In this document: positions 42,962-51,328 of the stretch, piece by piece | How positions within the stretch are numbered: position 1 is the stretch's first letter | How the letters are laid out: each line of letters begins with the position of its first letter | From: Dokdonella_A ginsengisoli | GTDB taxonomy: Bacteria; Pseudomonadota; Gammaproteobacteria; Xanthomonadales; Rhodanobacteraceae | NCBI RefSeq assembly: GCF_042652785.1 | Contig: NZ_JBHSHD010000010.1 | Coordinates: 957,641-1,021,640 of the forward strand | Reading direction: 5' to 3' | Length of the DNA stretch: 64,000 nucleotides | The notes under the pieces: model-generated | Database searches by the model: none | Seen by the model: the letters and a program-made list of their open reading frames with translations, nothing else | Told to the model about the DNA's origin: nothing | Position numbers and translations under genes: made by a program

Positions 42962-43159
42962 ATGAACGAAGACAAGATCAAAGGTCAATGGAAGCAACTT
43001 GCCGGCAAGCTTAAAACGAAATGGGGCAAGCTGACCGAAAACGACCTCAAAGTCGCCGAAGGTGATCGCGAATACCTTGCGGGAAAGGTCCAGGAACGCT
43101 ACGGCATCGCCAAGGAAGAGGCGAAGAAGCAGGTCGAAGAATTTGGCCGAAAGCTGTAG
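42962..43159 (+). CDS. CsbD-family stress protein
   Basis: The 65-residue product MNEDKIKGQWKQLAGKLKTK, then WGKLTENDLKVAEGDREYL and a helical tail, is the CsbD signature. These small hydrophilic proteins accumulate under general stress, with an unknown mechanism. AGAGGATTTTCCA precedes the ATG. It lies behind the BON gene and is followed by a hairpin. Confidence 0.93.
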   Translation: MNEDKIKGQWKQLAGKLKTKWGKLTENDLKVAEGDREYLAGKVQERYGIAKEEAKKQVEEFGRKL

Positions 43160-43168
43160 ATGAATTGG

Positions 43169-43196
43169 GCGGCGCCCCAGGGGCGCCGCGTCCTTT
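43169..43196 (+). terminator. Hairpin terminator behind csbD
   Basis: GCGGCGCC (43169-43176) and GGCGCCGC (43182-43189) form an 8-bp stem around CCAGG, followed by GTCCTTT. The T-run is short. Confidence 0.55.
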
Positions 43197-43498
43197 GGAT
43201 CCACAATGGAAAGCCTCGCAACCGGTTCTTGAAGCCATCGGAAACATCGATCGCGTCGGTCATTCCGGACACCGGAGATGCCTGCGGAGGCCATTCTCTC
43301 AAGGTGAAATTATTTCCCTTCGTGCCGCGCTTCTTCCTCGCCCACCGCGCCTCACGCCAGGTTGACCTTCGGCCGCGCAACATTCCGCCGCCCTATTTTC
43401 CTGGCCTGCTGCTTGCACTGCCTCCCGCAGCCAACTTCGCCGGAACGGCAGGAGAACCATGATAGACGACACACATATATCGCCTGAGGAGGGCGGCC
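43197..43498. other. Intergenic region
   Basis: No gene is seen. The last 20 nt hold a strong ribosome-binding site (GAGGAGGG) for the next gene. Confidence 0.5.
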
Positions 43499-43813
43499 AT
43501 GGATGATAGTGACGCTTTTGATATCGCCGCGACGATCGCGACGAGTGCAACCGCAAGTTCGATGGATGCAATCCTGCGGACACAACTGAGCGAGCGCAGA
43601 GTCCTCCTATTGCCGTTCGACGTCGCTGCCGCGCAGCCTACCTGGCTCCAAGTCATCGCGGACACGGAAGACGTGGCGGAGGCTGCGGACACCGTGCGGG
43701 AGGCCCTCACCATCCTGCTGAGGGAAGCGGAATCCGGCGCATTGCCGACGATCCGTGTCGTGCCCGAAGACGAATTGCTGCGGCACTCCCGGCGAGAAGC
43801 GATCCGCGATTGA
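43499..43813 (+). CDS. Hypothetical acidic protein
   Basis: The 104-residue product starts MDDSDAFDIAATIATSATAS and contains LLLPFDVAAAQPTWLQVIAD and a helical segment AEAADTVREALTILL. There is no signal peptide or membrane helix. GAGGAGGG sits 5 nt upstream of ATG, which makes it a likely real gene. I do not recognise the family. It lies between stress genes read in the same direction. Confidence 0.6.
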   Translation: MDDSDAFDIAATIATSATASSMDAILRTQLSERRVLLLPFDVAAAQPTWLQVIADTEDVAEAADTVREALTILLREAESGALPTIRVVPEDELLRHSRREAIRD

Positions 43814-43917
43814 TCTGAATACCGCAGCTCGATCACGCTGCAAACAGCATGCTGCCGACTGCGACCCTTCGAGTCGGCTGCCGACCACCCTCGATCCGAC
43901 AGACAGGTGCACAAACA

Positions 43918-44370
43918 ATGGATGCCATTACGTTGCTCAAGAACGATCATGCCGAAGTACGCACGCTACTGGGCGACCTTGAAGCCACCACTTCTCGCGC
44001 CGTGAAGAAGCGCAGCGAGCTGGTCGTCAAGATCGATGCTCTTCTCAAGGCACACACCACGATCGAAGAGGAAATCTTCTACCCTGCCTTCAAGGCAGCC
44101 GGCGAGAAAGGCGACGACGACAAGATGTACTTCGAAGCGCTGGAGGAACATCGCGCAGCAGGCGAGCTGGTACTTCCCGATCTGCTGGCGACGGACGTGG
44201 GCAGCGAGCAGTTCAGCGGACGGGCCAAGGTCCTCAAGGAGCTGATCGAACATCATGCCGGCGAAGAGGAAAAGGAGATGTTTCCGCGCGCCAAGAAGCT
44301 GCTGTCACGGGAGGACCTGAATTCACTGGGCGAGCAGCTTGAAGCTCGCAAGCAAGAACTTCTGGCATGA
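43918..44370 (+). CDS. Hemerythrin-like HHE-domain protein
   Basis: The 150-residue product begins MDAITLLKNDHAEVRTLLGD and has the diiron ligand pattern: His11, HTTIEEEIFYPAF, EHRAAGE and HHAGEEEKEMFPRAK. Hemerythrin HHE proteins bind O2, NO or sense iron/redox. The start at 43918 is preferred to an upstream one because the added residues are not conserved. It is grouped with BON, CsbD and Cys-rich proteins. Confidence 0.9.
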   Translation: MDAITLLKNDHAEVRTLLGDLEATTSRAVKKRSELVVKIDALLKAHTTIEEEIFYPAFKAAGEKGDDDKMYFEALEEHRAAGELVLPDLLATDVGSEQFSGRAKVLKELIEHHAGEEEKEMFPRAKKLLSREDLNSLGEQLEARKQELLA

Positions 44371-44434
44371 CCAACCGGCCCCGCAAGGAGCGCGCCGCCG
44401 AAGGCCAAATTCCGGAACACGACGACGGTCGAGA

Positions 44435-44580
44435 TTGAGCCATCTGAGCCGTCAGTCGATCTTCGATCGATTCGCGAATCTCGTCACCTGGGTCGGCTCT
44501 CCGGGACGTTCCTGCCTGCTCCTGGGATGGGCGGCGACTGGGACGCTCCGCCGTTTCTCGGAGACGTGGCAGACCACATC
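44435..44580 (+). pseudogene. Low-affinity iron permease, N-terminal remnant
   Basis: The plus strand reads SRQSIFDRFANLVTWVGSPG, then RSCLLLGWAATGTL and RRFSETWQ. This matches the start of low-affinity iron permease family proteins (FDRFA...G-P, a first membrane helix, then SDTWQ). The rest of that protein is absent, and the reading runs straight into the ribosome-binding site of the next gene. Residues such as RSC in the helix indicate decay. Confidence 0.6.
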
Positions 44581-44594
44581 GCAGAAGGAAAATC

Positions 44595-44960
44595 ATGAGC
44601 CGCGATCGCAAAGACATTCACCCTGACGGGCATCACTCCGTTCCTGCGGCCGAATCCGCACGCGAGCGCGCCGCCCGGAAAGCTCACGAAAGCCATGCGC
44701 TGGACGAGGCGCTGAAAGAGACTTTTCCGACCAGCGATCCCGTTTCCCCCTTCATTCCCGCCATCCCGACGGAAAACGAGCCGGCAGCCGCCGAATCGGA
44801 CAGCTGTGCTCATCCCGGCTGCACGTGCCCGGTCAGGGCACCGGAGATCTGGTGTTCGGAGGTTTGCCGCGATCAGCAGCAAGGATACGTGAATGCGAAC
44901 GCGACCTGCATGTGCGAGCACGATACGTGCTGTCATCGGGACCGCGCCTCTATCCCTTGA
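44595..44960 (+). CDS. Metallothionein-like cysteine-rich protein
   Basis: The 121-residue product has a hydrophilic N-terminal half (ALDEALKETFPTSDPVSPF) and a Cys-rich C-terminus: CAHPGCTCPV, IWCSEVCRDQQQG, then CMCEHDTCCH. Nine Cys and several His in about 46 residues resemble bacterial metallothioneins (CxHPxCxC start, CSxxC, CxCxHxxC). Zinc or other metal binding is inferred. ATG at 44595 is preceded by GAAGGA with a 7-nt spacer. It follows the iron permease remnant directly. Confidence 0.75.
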   Translation: MSRDRKDIHPDGHHSVPAAESARERAARKAHESHALDEALKETFPTSDPVSPFIPAIPTENEPAAAESDSCAHPGCTCPVRAPEIWCSEVCRDQQQGYVNANATCMCEHDTCCHRDRASIP

Positions 44961-45021
44961 GGGAACGCTCGAAAGACTCGCTCGTTGCAGCGGGCCTGAG
45001 TCCACCGGGCATTTGCTGCAT

Positions 45022-45387
45022 TCAGGGATCGGAACGCGACCGGAAGCATATTGAACAACCAGCGAGTTCGCTTCGTATCAACACCTCCGAAGGATGCGGA
45101 GCGAGACCGCGCTTCCCCACGAGATGTTCCGACGGCCGTCCTGGCGCAACGCCGCCGCTACCGCACGTTGAATCCACCTTCGCATTCGACCACACGGTCG
45201 TGCGGCGGTGGGTCCGCACGATGTTGATGTATTCGGCCATGTACTCGGTGTCGCGCGGAACGGATACGGGGTGTTGCTCTCCACTGACCTGACACATGGC
45301 ACACTCCCAGTCGGCGTGCCACAGGTGACATGCCTTGGATTCGAGTGTGTCGAATAGCCTGTCTGGCGTCTGTGCGTCGTCGTACAT
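45022..45387 (-). CDS. Hypothetical protein coupled to a Crp-type regulator
   Basis: The 121-residue frame begins MYDDAQTPDRLFDTLESKAC and has HLWHADWECAMCQVSGEQHP with closely spaced Cys and His, then YMAEYINIVRTHRRT. The ATG lies 6 nt after the stop of the upstream regulator gene, which suggests translational coupling. The C-terminal third has odd composition and may not be conserved. No family is recognised; a metal-binding site is possible. Confidence 0.5.
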   Translation of the reverse strand: MYDDAQTPDRLFDTLESKACHLWHADWECAMCQVSGEQHPVSVPRDTEYMAEYINIVRTHRRTTVWSNAKVDSTCGSGGVAPGRPSEHLVGKRGLAPHPSEVLIRSELAGCSICFRSRSDP

Positions 45388-45393
45388 GGACGC

Positions 45394-46161
45394 TCAGGGA
45401 GTGCGCTCCTTCGCCGCTCGCGCGTGCGTGACGCGCTGAAGCTTGCTCCGCGTGCCGAGCCCGTCCTGATAGATCTGCAAATCGGCTAGATAGCAGGAGC
45501 ATGCCGCGGCTTCGAGGCGGTCACGATTGAGGATGACGATCCTTCCACGTCTGTAGCGGATCAATCTTTTCGACTGCAGACTGCCGGCTGCGATGGTGAC
45601 GCCGACTCGGCGTATGCCAAGCATGAACGCAAGGAACTCCTGAGTTACCTCGAACGAATCCGCGTGCGAGCGATCTTGGGTCATCAACAGCCATCGAGCT
45701 AGCCGCTGCTCCACGACGTGGAAGCGCGTGCAGGCAGCCGCTTGCGCGAGCTGACCGAAAAGAACGCCCACATACCGCCACAAGAGTTGACGTAGCGCGG
45801 GCACGTTTTCCAGTTGACGGCGAAACGTGGACGCCTTCATGCGCCAGGATGTTCCAGCGCCTTGAACCAGCGCGCGAAGCGGTGCCACATCGCTCCCCAA
45901 GACCAGTGCGTGTCCGCACATGCCCTCGCTGCCGACCATCCCGACTTCGAGAGCTGTCCGTTCTCGATCAATGACCGCCAGCATGGAGACGGAACTGTCG
46001 ACCGGAAAGTAGACGTGACGGATGAGATCGCCACGCTCATAGAGGATGCGACCGAGAACCAGGTCGACGAGGGTACATTCGGCCAGAAAGCGATCGCGCG
46101 TCCTGGGCGGCAATCCGCCGAGCAAACGATTGGAGGCAGCACTATACCGCGCCGTCAACAT
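45394..46161 (-). CDS. Crp/Fnr-family transcriptional regulator 1
   Basis: The 255-residue product has a cyclic-nucleotide-binding-like barrel (ECTLVDLVLGRILYERGDL, HVYFPVDSSVSMLAVI, VGMVGSEGMCGHALVL) and a C-terminal HTH (VTQEFLAFMLGIRRVGVTIA). There is no Fnr-type N-terminal Cys cluster, so it is not an O2 sensor of that kind. ATG at 46161 is preceded by AGGAGAGG. It is encoded behind, and in the same direction as, a second regulator of the same family. Confidence 0.88.
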   Translation of the reverse strand: MLTARYSAASNRLLGGLPPRTRDRFLAECTLVDLVLGRILYERGDLIRHVYFPVDSSVSMLAVIDRERTALEVGMVGSEGMCGHALVLGSDVAPLRALVQGAGTSWRMKASTFRRQLENVPALRQLLWRYVGVLFGQLAQAAACTRFHVVEQRLARWLLMTQDRSHADSFEVTQEFLAFMLGIRRVGVTIAAGSLQSKRLIRYRRGRIVILNRDRLEAAACSCYLADLQIYQDGLGTRSKLQRVTHARAAKERTP

Positions 46162-46367
46162 CGAGCCTCTCCTGATTTGCCGGGCCTTATTCGGAAGCCA
46201 TCGGGCAGACATGCCCTTTGAACTCGGAGTCGATCCCGAGCGGACGGAAGCCGCCCGGCGTGCGCCAAACACATGGAAGTTGCCGCGAAAGGAAGTGATC
46301 GTCTGTCGGACAACGCACATAGAGCGAGATGCGGATCTTGCGTTTCGGGGTGGTAACCCTCTCGCCT

Positions 46368-47132
46368 TCAGCGCCTCTGACGCGGCTTGATCGCCGATGC
46401 AGCGGAAGGAGCTTGATCACTTCCGCCAGGCAGCAGGCGGGCGAACTCTTTTCTGACCACTTCGTAGCATTCGCACGCCATGCCCTCCAGCCGTTGCCGG
46501 TCGAGCACGCGTATCCGGCCGCGGCTGTATTGGATCACGCCGGCGCGCTGCAGCTTCCCGGCCGCCTCGGTGACTCCTTCGCGGCGCACGCCCAGCATGT
46601 TAGCGATCAACTCCTGGGTCATCGTCAATTCGTTCGATGACAGCCGATCCAGACTCATCAGCAGCCAGCGACAGAGCTGCTGATCCACGGTGTGATGCCG
46701 ATTGCAGACGGCCGTTTGTCCCATCTGGGTCAGCAAAGCTTGTGTGTAGCGCAAAAAGAGCTGTTGAACGTGTCCGGCGAGGACGAATTCGTCGCGGACG
46801 AACCGGGCTTTCATGCGAAACGCGTGTCCCCCGCTTTGCACAATGGCACGGCTGGGCGTCGTTCCACCTCCCATGAACAACGAAATACCGACGAGCCCCT
46901 CGTTGCCAACGATCGCGATTTCGGCGGACGAGCCATCCTCCATCACGTACAGCAGCGATACGATCGAGTCGGTGGGGAAATAGACGTAGGGCTGCTCGGT
47001 GCCCGATTCATAGATGACGTCTCCGAGGCCCAAAGGCACATGGGTGAGATGCGGGGCGAAACGCTCCCATTCCACCTCGGGCATCGCACGGAGCAGATGG
47101 TTTTGCCTAGGATCGGGTGGCGCAGTCTGCAT
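46368..47132 (-). CDS. Crp/Fnr-family transcriptional regulator 2
   Basis: The 254-residue product resembles the neighbouring regulator: HVPLGLGDVIYESGTEQPYV, YFPTDSIVSLLYVMEDGS, AIVGNEGLVGISLFMGG, and the HTH MTQELIANMLGVRREGVTEA followed by GVIQYSRGRIRVLDR. The FPTDSIVSLL/GNEGLVG pattern is that of the short Crp-like regulators common in proteobacterial stress and photosynthesis gene sets. The start at 47132 is chosen by homology; its ribosome-binding site is weak. The pair probably arose by duplication, but they are now quite different. Confidence 0.87.
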   Translation of the reverse strand: MQTAPPDPRQNHLLRAMPEVEWERFAPHLTHVPLGLGDVIYESGTEQPYVYFPTDSIVSLLYVMEDGSSAEIAIVGNEGLVGISLFMGGGTTPSRAIVQSGGHAFRMKARFVRDEFVLAGHVQQLFLRYTQALLTQMGQTAVCNRHHTVDQQLCRWLLMSLDRLSSNELTMTQELIANMLGVRREGVTEAAGKLQRAGVIQYSRGRIRVLDRQRLEGMACECYEVVRKEFARLLPGGSDQAPSAASAIKPRQRR

Positions 47133-47640
47133 GAGGACCACCGGACGCTCAACGGACGCCGCAATTCGAGGAACAACCGTCACGCCATCCTGCCTCGAGG
47201 CTGCGAGAGAGGCGTTGCGTTCGACAGCGTACAGAGTCGGATGGGCCACTTCCAGCCCGAAAGCTGGGTTCGGTAACGAACAGACACGTGGCAGCGGCCT
47301 GCACAGACTGAACGGAAGTATCGATCGACTCCTTCGACTGGAGCCTTCTCCTTGGATCCCATCGCCACGTGACGGCAATCCCCTGATGCCGATGCTTTCC
47401 CTGAAAGGTAGCTGGATCGAAGTGCGCGGGACGGCACTGCATCGACGGATCTCGACGGTATCGCCTTCCTGCCGCGCGGGAAACCTGGAAAGCCGACTTC
47501 GCGCGCGAGGCTTCGAACGACGGGTTGCACGCGAATCGCCGACGCCACCGGGCGGGACGAACGATTCCTCCACGCCGGCAGTGCCGCCAGCGGATTCGCC
47601 CCACTGCCCGTTTACCTCCACGAACAAAGGAGATTCCCCA
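47133..47640. other. Divergent intergenic region
   Basis: About 500 nt without a recognisable gene, between the second Crp-type regulator and a rightward small gene. It probably holds both promoters. AAAGGAGATT just before 47641 is the ribosome-binding site of the small gene. Confidence 0.5.
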
Positions 47641-47919
47641 ATGAGCCGGAATGTATCGATGGATCGAAGTTTGGACGACAAGGAAGCAGAGGACGCATTC
47701 ACGTCGGAAGGTGGATACGTAGCTCGCGAGCCCGAAGCGAGACGACCGGTTCCCGTATTCAGTACTCGTGCACGCCTGATGTCGGATTTCTCGATCAGCT
47801 ACGACGGCCGCCGCTACCGATATGAAAGCTTCCGCTACGATCGGCTTGTGGATGCAATTGCCCACGCACGATCGATGCAGTCGCGGCGCGAGCTTCCGGC
47901 CGTCACGAAGCGCCGCTGA
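47641..47919 (+). CDS. Small hypothetical protein
   Basis: The 92-residue product starts MSRNVSMDRSLDDKEAEDAF and has the conserved-looking C-terminal part FSISYDGRRYRYESFRYDRL followed by VDAIAHAR. AGGAGATT sits 5-8 nt upstream of ATG. There is no signal peptide. I do not recognise a named family. It is convergent with the desaturase gene. Confidence 0.65.
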   Translation: MSRNVSMDRSLDDKEAEDAFTSEGGYVAREPEARRPVPVFSTRARLMSDFSISYDGRRYRYESFRYDRLVDAIAHARSMQSRRELPAVTKRR

Positions 47920-48031
47920 TTCGTGCGGGACAAGGCGCCGACGCCCATCCCCCAACCGGATTTCCAAAAAGGAATGTTCGACGCTCGCACGAAAGGCAGA
48001 ACGGATTGGCGACGTCTCGCGCGGAGATTTC

Positions 48032-49066
48032 CTAAGACACTCCCACGGAGTTCTCGCGCACCTCGCGAAACGAAACGAGACGTCGCGCTTGCTCGTCCCA
48101 CAGCGCCAAGCGTACACACCGGAATCCTTCGACGAGGCCGAAGCGATTCACGGCGGCCAGTTCCGGCATCGCCCGCAGGACATCTGGGAAACGGTAGAAC
48201 GGGATGCGGCTCGACAGATGATGCAAGTGGTGCAAGCCGATGTTCGCCGTCATCCATGCAAGGACGGCGGGAAGCGCGTAGTGCGAACTTCCGGCCAGTG
48301 CCGCTTCCCGGGCGTTCCAATCCGACGCCGTTTTCCAGTACGTATGCTCGAACTGGTGCTGCACGAAAAAAAGCCAGACGCCGATCGTCGCCGCAAGCAC
48401 CAGCACGGGAAGCTGCACGGCGACGAAAACGCCGATGCCGACGACCTGGATCACCGCGATCGACGCGACCAGCACGGCGATGTTCGTTCCCATCGTGCTG
48501 ACCCAGGGGCGCCAGCCCGCCGCCAGGAAGCCGGCGGGAATTCTGTTCTGCAACAGGAATATGTACATCGGCCCGATACCGAACATGACGGCAGGATGGC
48601 GATAAAGCCGGTAACGCAGCCGCTGCCAGCGGCCGCGGGCTAGATATTCCGCGACAGTCAGAGTGTCGACGTCGCCTATGCCGCGCTTCCCGAGATTTCC
48701 TTGCGTGGCGTGATGAATCGCGTGAGTCCGACGCCAATGATCGTACGGCGTCAGCGTGAGCACGCTGAGCAACCGGCCGAGCGCATCGTTCGCCGCCCTG
48801 GATTGGAAGAAGCTGTGATGCCCGCAATCGTGCTGCAGAAGGAACAAGCGAACGAGCATTCCTGCGGTGGGAATTGCCGCGACGGTGTAGAGCCAGAGGA
48901 CGCCCCATGCCGACGCCGCGTACATCACTACCGATCCGACGAGAAACGAGATCAGGGTAACGGCGAGTTCCCCGATTGCACGGGCATTGTTCCCTCCGCG
49001 ATAGGGCTCGAGAACGCGAACCCAATCGATGGCGGGGCGGGCGAGAGTGGCTAAATGCTCTGCCAC
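48032..49066 (-). CDS. Membrane fatty-acid desaturase (GTG start)
   Basis: The 344-residue product is an integral-membrane desaturase with the three histidine boxes HDCGHHSFF, HWRRTHAIHH and GLHHLHHLSS that bind the diiron centre, and four to five hydrophobic helices between them. It would add double bonds to membrane acyl chains. GTG at 49066 (VAEHLATLARP) is the only sensible start and lies 16 nt inside the end of the upstream small gene, which suggests coupling. Confidence 0.87.
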   Translation of the reverse strand: MAEHLATLARPAIDWVRVLEPYRGGNNARAIGELAVTLISFLVGSVVMYAASAWGVLWLYTVAAIPTAGMLVRLFLLQHDCGHHSFFQSRAANDALGRLLSVLTLTPYDHWRRTHAIHHATQGNLGKRGIGDVDTLTVAEYLARGRWQRLRYRLYRHPAVMFGIGPMYIFLLQNRIPAGFLAAGWRPWVSTMGTNIAVLVASIAVIQVVGIGVFVAVQLPVLVLAATIGVWLFFVQHQFEHTYWKTASDWNAREAALAGSSHYALPAVLAWMTANIGLHHLHHLSSRIPFYRFPDVLRAMPELAAVNRFGLVEGFRCVRLALWDEQARRLVSFREVRENSVGVS

Positions 49067-49359
49067 AGCGCGGCTTCGGAAGGGAAAAGCCTGACATGGT
49101 CGGCGGGAAACGTCGACTGCAAGGTCTGCAGCAAACGCGCCTCCACTCCGGCAAGGTCGAAAAGATGCGGCGGCCCGCACAGGCAATAGCGATAGGCGGA
49201 TTCACCACTCGCGGTCCGAGTGGCCTCCCGCAGGACAGTGACGTCTTCAGAGCCACACGCCGCCGCCCAAAGCCGCTTCAGGGCCATCGGACCAATCGAC
49301 ACGTCGTGGCGAAGGCGGAACCGAAATTGCGGAACTTGCATCTGCGACGGGGCTTTCAT
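49051..49359 (-). CDS. Small hypothetical protein coupled to the desaturase
   Basis: The 102-residue product starts MKAPSQMQVPQFRFRLRHDV and contains LREATRTASGESAYRYCLCG followed by PPHLFDLAGVEARLLQTL. ATG at 49359 has GGAGAAG just upstream. It overlaps the desaturase start by 16 nt. There is no signal peptide or membrane helix. The family is unknown; a partner or regulatory role for the desaturase is only a guess. Confidence 0.6.
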   Translation of the reverse strand: MKAPSQMQVPQFRFRLRHDVSIGPMALKRLWAAACGSEDVTVLREATRTASGESAYRYCLCGPPHLFDLAGVEARLLQTLQSTFPADHVRLFPSEAALWQSI

Positions 49360-49501
49360 CGCTTCTCCAGCGGTGCACTTCGACAGGCGTACCGCAGTAC
49401 GAGAGATGGCGGGACGAACAGCCGCGAAATCTCGGCGAAGAAGCGCCGAACGAAACATCAGCAGCAGATCCACCATACACGGGTTCGCTTCCGAACACCC
49501 G

Positions 49502-50044
49502 CTATTTAGCCATCCACTCGATGACACGAATGAAAACAGGAGCGGCTTGCTCTTCCTCGTCGACGATATCTTCGACGGCCACGTGCCCGGCACGAGCCAT
49601 CGCAAGGGCGGATCGCCCCATCCGGAACGGACCCGCTCGAAGAACACGCTGTAGAGAAACTGTCGCTCGACAACCCTTCCACCGCAGCGTACCGTGCAGC
49701 GGCGCTTCATCCTGTCTCCATGCACGGCTGCCCGTCGTCCAAATCGCGGATGGTGCACGGTATTCTTCAGCAAACCCGCACTCGGCAACTGCGACAGCCT
49801 GGCTCGTCGCAACCACCACGAAGAGCTTCGCTCGCCACCTTGCCCGCGAGCGGACGCTGATCCACGACTCGGCAAATCCATACTGGCGACGAAGATCTCC
49901 GCCCGGGCACGGGATAGCTTCTTCGACTCCCGATATCGCCGCTCGCAGCTGCTCCAGCAGCGGGCGCAGGTCATTCGCATGAAAAGCAATCTGGACAGGC
50001 TTCCGAAGGAACCATCGGACCGGTTCACTCATCCTTTCTCGCAA
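49502..50044 (-). CDS. Doubtful hypothetical frame opposite the nhaA start
   Basis: A 180-codon minus-strand frame spans the nhaA upstream region and the first 66 nt of nhaA. Its composition is less arginine-biased than the competing frames (for example HANDLRPLLEQLRAAISGVE). It has no recognised family and no good start outside nhaA. It may be decayed. The 49360-49501 stretch before it holds nothing recognisable. Confidence 0.25.
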   Translation of the reverse strand: MRERMSEPVRWFLRKPVQIAFHANDLRPLLEQLRAAISGVEEAIPCPGGDLRRQYGFAESWISVRSRARWRAKLFVVVATSQAVAVAECGFAEEYRAPSAIWTTGSRAWRQDEAPLHGTLRWKGCRATVSLQRVLRAGPFRMGRSALAMARAGHVAVEDIVDEEEQAAPVFIRVIEWMAK

Positions 50045-51328
50045 TTTCTCCGCATCGAGTCGGCGGCGGGCGCCGTCCTGCTGCTGTGCGCTGTGGCTGC
50101 GCTGGTCTTTTCCAATTCTCAGTGGTCCGGGCCCTACATGGCGTTCTGGGATACGGCGACAGGTTTTCGATGGGGAAATGCCGAATTCTCACGCTCGATC
50201 AAGCAGTGGATCATCGATGGCGCGATGACTTTGTTCTTCTTCGTCATCGCATTGGAGCTGAAACGGGAGATTGTACTCGGCGAACTGCGCAACATAAGAC
50301 TTGCCGCTTTCTCGATCGCGGCGGCCCTGGGCGGAATGGCCGTTCCTGCAGTGCTGTTTGCGCTTCTGGAAGGCAACAGCGCAGCTCGCCATGCATGGGG
50401 TGTCGTCATGGCGACCGACACCGCCTTTGTGATCGGCTGCCTGGCATTGCTGGGCTCCCGCATTCCCCCAAGCCTGCGCCTGTTTCTTCTCTCGCTGGCG
50501 ATCTTCGACGACATCGGAGCGATCCTGGTCATCGCGATCGCGTACGGCAGCGGGATCAACTGGCTTGCGCTCGGCTTGGCGGCATTCGCTCTGTTCGGCA
50601 TCGCGATGATGAGACGCGTCGGCATTCGTCACATCGCCGTCTATGCAGTGGCCGGCATGGCAGTCTGGCTGGCGCTGGACGTCTCAGGAATCCATCCCAC
50701 GCTTGCCGGCATGCTGCTGGGAGTGATGACTCCCGCCCGAAGCTGGGTAAACGACGGTCGCCTGCGTGCGATTCTCGGCAAGGTCGTCTCCTATCCCCAT
50801 GGGGAGCACTGGAGCGGCGACACGGAGGAACGGCGGGATCTTCGACGGGCCGGCACGGCGGCTCGCGAAGCCCTCTCGCCGCTCGAACGGATCGAGATCT
50901 CGCTACATCCGTGGGTGGCCTTCGCCGTGCTGCCATTGTTCGCCCTGGCAAGCGCGGGATTGCCGCTGTCGCACGCAGAGATGGATTGGCGACTGGTTGC
51001 CGCGATCGTCGTCGGCCTGTTCGTCGGCAAACCGATCGGAGTGGTCTCCTTCAGCTATCTCGCGATCAGGGCACATTTCGCCATTCGTCCTGAAACGCTC
51101 TCGTGGCCACTGATCGTGGGAGGGGCCTTGCTGACGGGGATCGGGTTCACGATGTCATTGCTGATCGCCGAACTCGCTCTCGCGGAAGACAGTATGGTTT
51201 CGGCCAAGCTGGGAATTCTGTGCGCGTCCGCGCTGTCGTCCATCTGCGGCCTCGCCGTGCTGACCTGGCTGAGCGCCAAACGTCAGCGACTGCCGGATTC
51301 GGAGACGTCTCGTAAGGTGATGCGCTGA
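49979..51328 (+). CDS. nhaA: Na+/H+ antiporter NhaA
   Basis: NhaA exchanges Na+ for H+ across the inner membrane. The 449-residue product starts MKSNLDRLPKEPSDRFTHPF and has about 11-12 hydrophobic helices. Conserved sites are FFFVIALELKRE, the unwound helix ATDTAFVIGCLALLG and the ion-binding Asp177/Asp178 pair in AIFDDIGAILVIAIAY, followed later by GIGFTMSLLIAELAL. The length is a little above the E. coli protein because of a hydrophilic insert near residues 265-300. CAGGTCATTCGC precedes ATG. Confidence 0.94.
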   Translation: MKSNLDRLPKEPSDRFTHPFSQFLRIESAAGAVLLLCAVAALVFSNSQWSGPYMAFWDTATGFRWGNAEFSRSIKQWIIDGAMTLFFFVIALELKREIVLGELRNIRLAAFSIAAALGGMAVPAVLFALLEGNSAARHAWGVVMATDTAFVIGCLALLGSRIPPSLRLFLLSLAIFDDIGAILVIAIAYGSGINWLALGLAAFALFGIAMMRRVGIRHIAVYAVAGMAVWLALDVSGIHPTLAGMLLGVMTPARSWVNDGRLRAILGKVVSYPHGEHWSGDTEERRDLRRAGTAAREALSPLERIEISLHPWVAFAVLPLFALASAGLPLSHAEMDWRLVAAIVVGLFVGKPIGVVSFSYLAIRAHFAIRPETLSWPLIVGGALLTGIGFTMSLLIAELALAEDSMVSAKLGILCASALSSICGLAVLTWLSAKRQRLPDSETSRKVMR

